From Prorocentrum cordatum (lineage: Eukaryota; Sar; Dinophyceae; Prorocentrales; Prorocentraceae), in NCBI GenBank assembly GCA_963575745.1, contig CAUYUJ010014608.1:80001-117500 (forward strand): a stretch of DNA of 37,500 bases. Direction: 5' to 3'. The notes under the pieces were generated by a model. That model made no database searches. It was not told where the DNA came from and saw only the letters and a list, made by a program, of their open reading frames with translations. Positions 36,351 to 37,500 of this stretch are shown here, one piece after another. Position numbers and translations under genes: made by a program. The stretch's first letter is position 1. Every line of letters starts with the position of its first letter.

Positions 36351-37500
36351 CTGAAGAGCGCAGGAGTCTGGGGGCCATCGATACCGCTGTTGGTGCCGAA
36401 GGGAAAACGCGGCCAGCGAGGCATGCGTGGAGCACGTCAGCATCGTGTAACTCGCGAGGCGTCCAAAAGGATCACCTGGACTGGGGCCCCGAGAGTCCAC
36501 CAGCACACAAAGTCCAAATACTTATACACAGCCCTTCACAGGTCCGAGCGCCAGTCGCCCAGCGCCCAGCCCCGCGGCCGGTGCGACTCAGCACTGCCGT
36601 GGGGAGACGCCGGCCTGAGCCACCCAGCCTATGGAGGCAAGGCGGTGGCCTCTTACATCCCTTCTGCTCTGGGCTGGCACGTGGCGGTCCAAGGTGTTCG
36701 GCCAATCCCCTCCCGTCGTCCGCAGGTTGACGGAGGCCGACGAGTCAGCCAGACGAGAGGGCATGACATGGTAACCTCGGCGGCCGAGCAACACGCTTCG
36801 GCTAATATACCCACGCGATGAGGCAGATAGTCTCGCGGGGTTTGAGCTGCATGTCCTGATCAGTTTTGCAGGCCGCCTGTTGGGCCGACCGGGTGTGATT
36901 GCAGGGGATCGGGTGCGTGAGAGGCCAGGGGATCGGGTGCGTGAGAGGCAAGCGCGCGCCAGGAAGCCTTTCTGCCACGCGACGGGCCAGAGAGCCAGGC
37001 GCGCTCGGGGAGCATGGCGGGGACCGTTGTTTTCCAAGCGGAGACCGCCTGCAGTAATGGTCATGTGGGGGGCACCGACAGTCGGCAATGCGAGTCGCCA
37101 GGCGTTTTTATTTGGTGCGTGGCCCTAGACGGGCGGGGGATTGCCGTGGCACTCCAGCCGACAGTGCGCGCCCAGAGGTCGCAGTGCAGCTCGCCCTCCC
37201 TGTGCGCCTGCGTGCGGGGTTTCTCTCAACCGCCCTGGTTTGTCCTCGTCCTTGGCTGCGCTTTTCAAGGCGTCGCTTGGGTCGCCGCGTAGTTTTCGGC
37301 GTGCTGCTGCTTAGCAGGGTCAGCGGGTCGCCCGGCGCTTGCTTTCCTCCTGAATGCCGTGGCGTTCGGTTGCCGCCCGTCTGGCGGTGTAGACTAGCGA
37401 GCCGACGAAGGCAACGGGATGAGCAGGAGAGACGAGGGAAGAGTCTAATGGTCAGGGTCAGGGCGAGAAGACGGCCTCTCGGGCCCTTTTTGAGCCCTGT
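36351..37500. other. Unassigned, low-repeat sequence to the window end
   Basis: No domain, RNA or long repeat is recognised. A small frame at 37014-37292 begins with ATGGCGGGG in a good context but resembles nothing I know. A 24-bp tandem duplication is listed separately. Confidence 0.4.
36903..36950. repeat. 24-bp exact tandem duplication (one terminal mismatch)
   Basis: AGGGGATCGGGTGCGTGAGA with GGC(C/A) occurs twice back to back, 36903-36926 and 36927-36950. Confidence 0.92.

Overview
This window looks like nuclear DNA of a eukaryote with a large, GC-rich, repeat-saturated genome. It has no dense or operon-like run of convincing ORFs and no rRNA, tRNA or CRISPR that I can recognise. Most of its length is trinucleotide microsatellite, short-period minisatellite, satellite arrays and small inverted-repeat elements. 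My best guess is a dinoflagellate. The one protein-coding relic I can identify, an RT-zinc motif-RNase H retroelement on the minus strand, has the motif wording I associate with dinoflagellate retroelements (inference, not proven). A large-genome alga of another lineage is the main alternative.

Layout. 0-1.3 kb: GC-rich sequence with a palindromic repeat and (TCG)n. 1.3-9.3 kb: two full copies and one decayed copy of a composite dispersed repeat carrying an 83-bp minisatellite, separated by GGA/GAT/GCT triplet tracts, with two adjoining 8-bp satellites at 6.5-7.4 kb. 9.3-11.3 kb: a 94-bp tandem repeat and degenerate GGCCTCTTGGGG-type arrays. 11.3-17.9 kb: lower-repeat sequence with C-rich arrays, a 132-bp duplication and a few ORF segments that could be exons on the plus strand. 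17.9-18.25 kb: (GTT)n and a G-quadruplex-prone run. 18.64-21.96 kb: the decayed retroelement, itself interrupted by two small inverted-repeat elements and a short-repeat expansion. 22.1-24.3 kb: GGA/GAC tracts and a cluster of two small inverted-repeat families. 24.3-27.0 kb: mostly unrecognised sequence. 27.0-27.6 kb: a pentamer (GAGTA) array. 28.3-28.6 kb: another GGCCTCTTGGGG array. 29.0-35.0 kb: a higher-order repeat made of a conserved tail, TCC and ATC microsatellites and about 45 units of a 77-bp satellite, with a 752-bp transposon-like insertion inside one ATC tract. 35.0-37.5 kb: lower-repeat sequence with an intron-like T-rich stretch.

I find no intact gene that I can name. The long open frames here are mostly by-products of triplet repeats and of the stop-free minus strand of the 77-bp satellite. 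The main biological content is the nested and modular architecture of mobile and satellite DNA.
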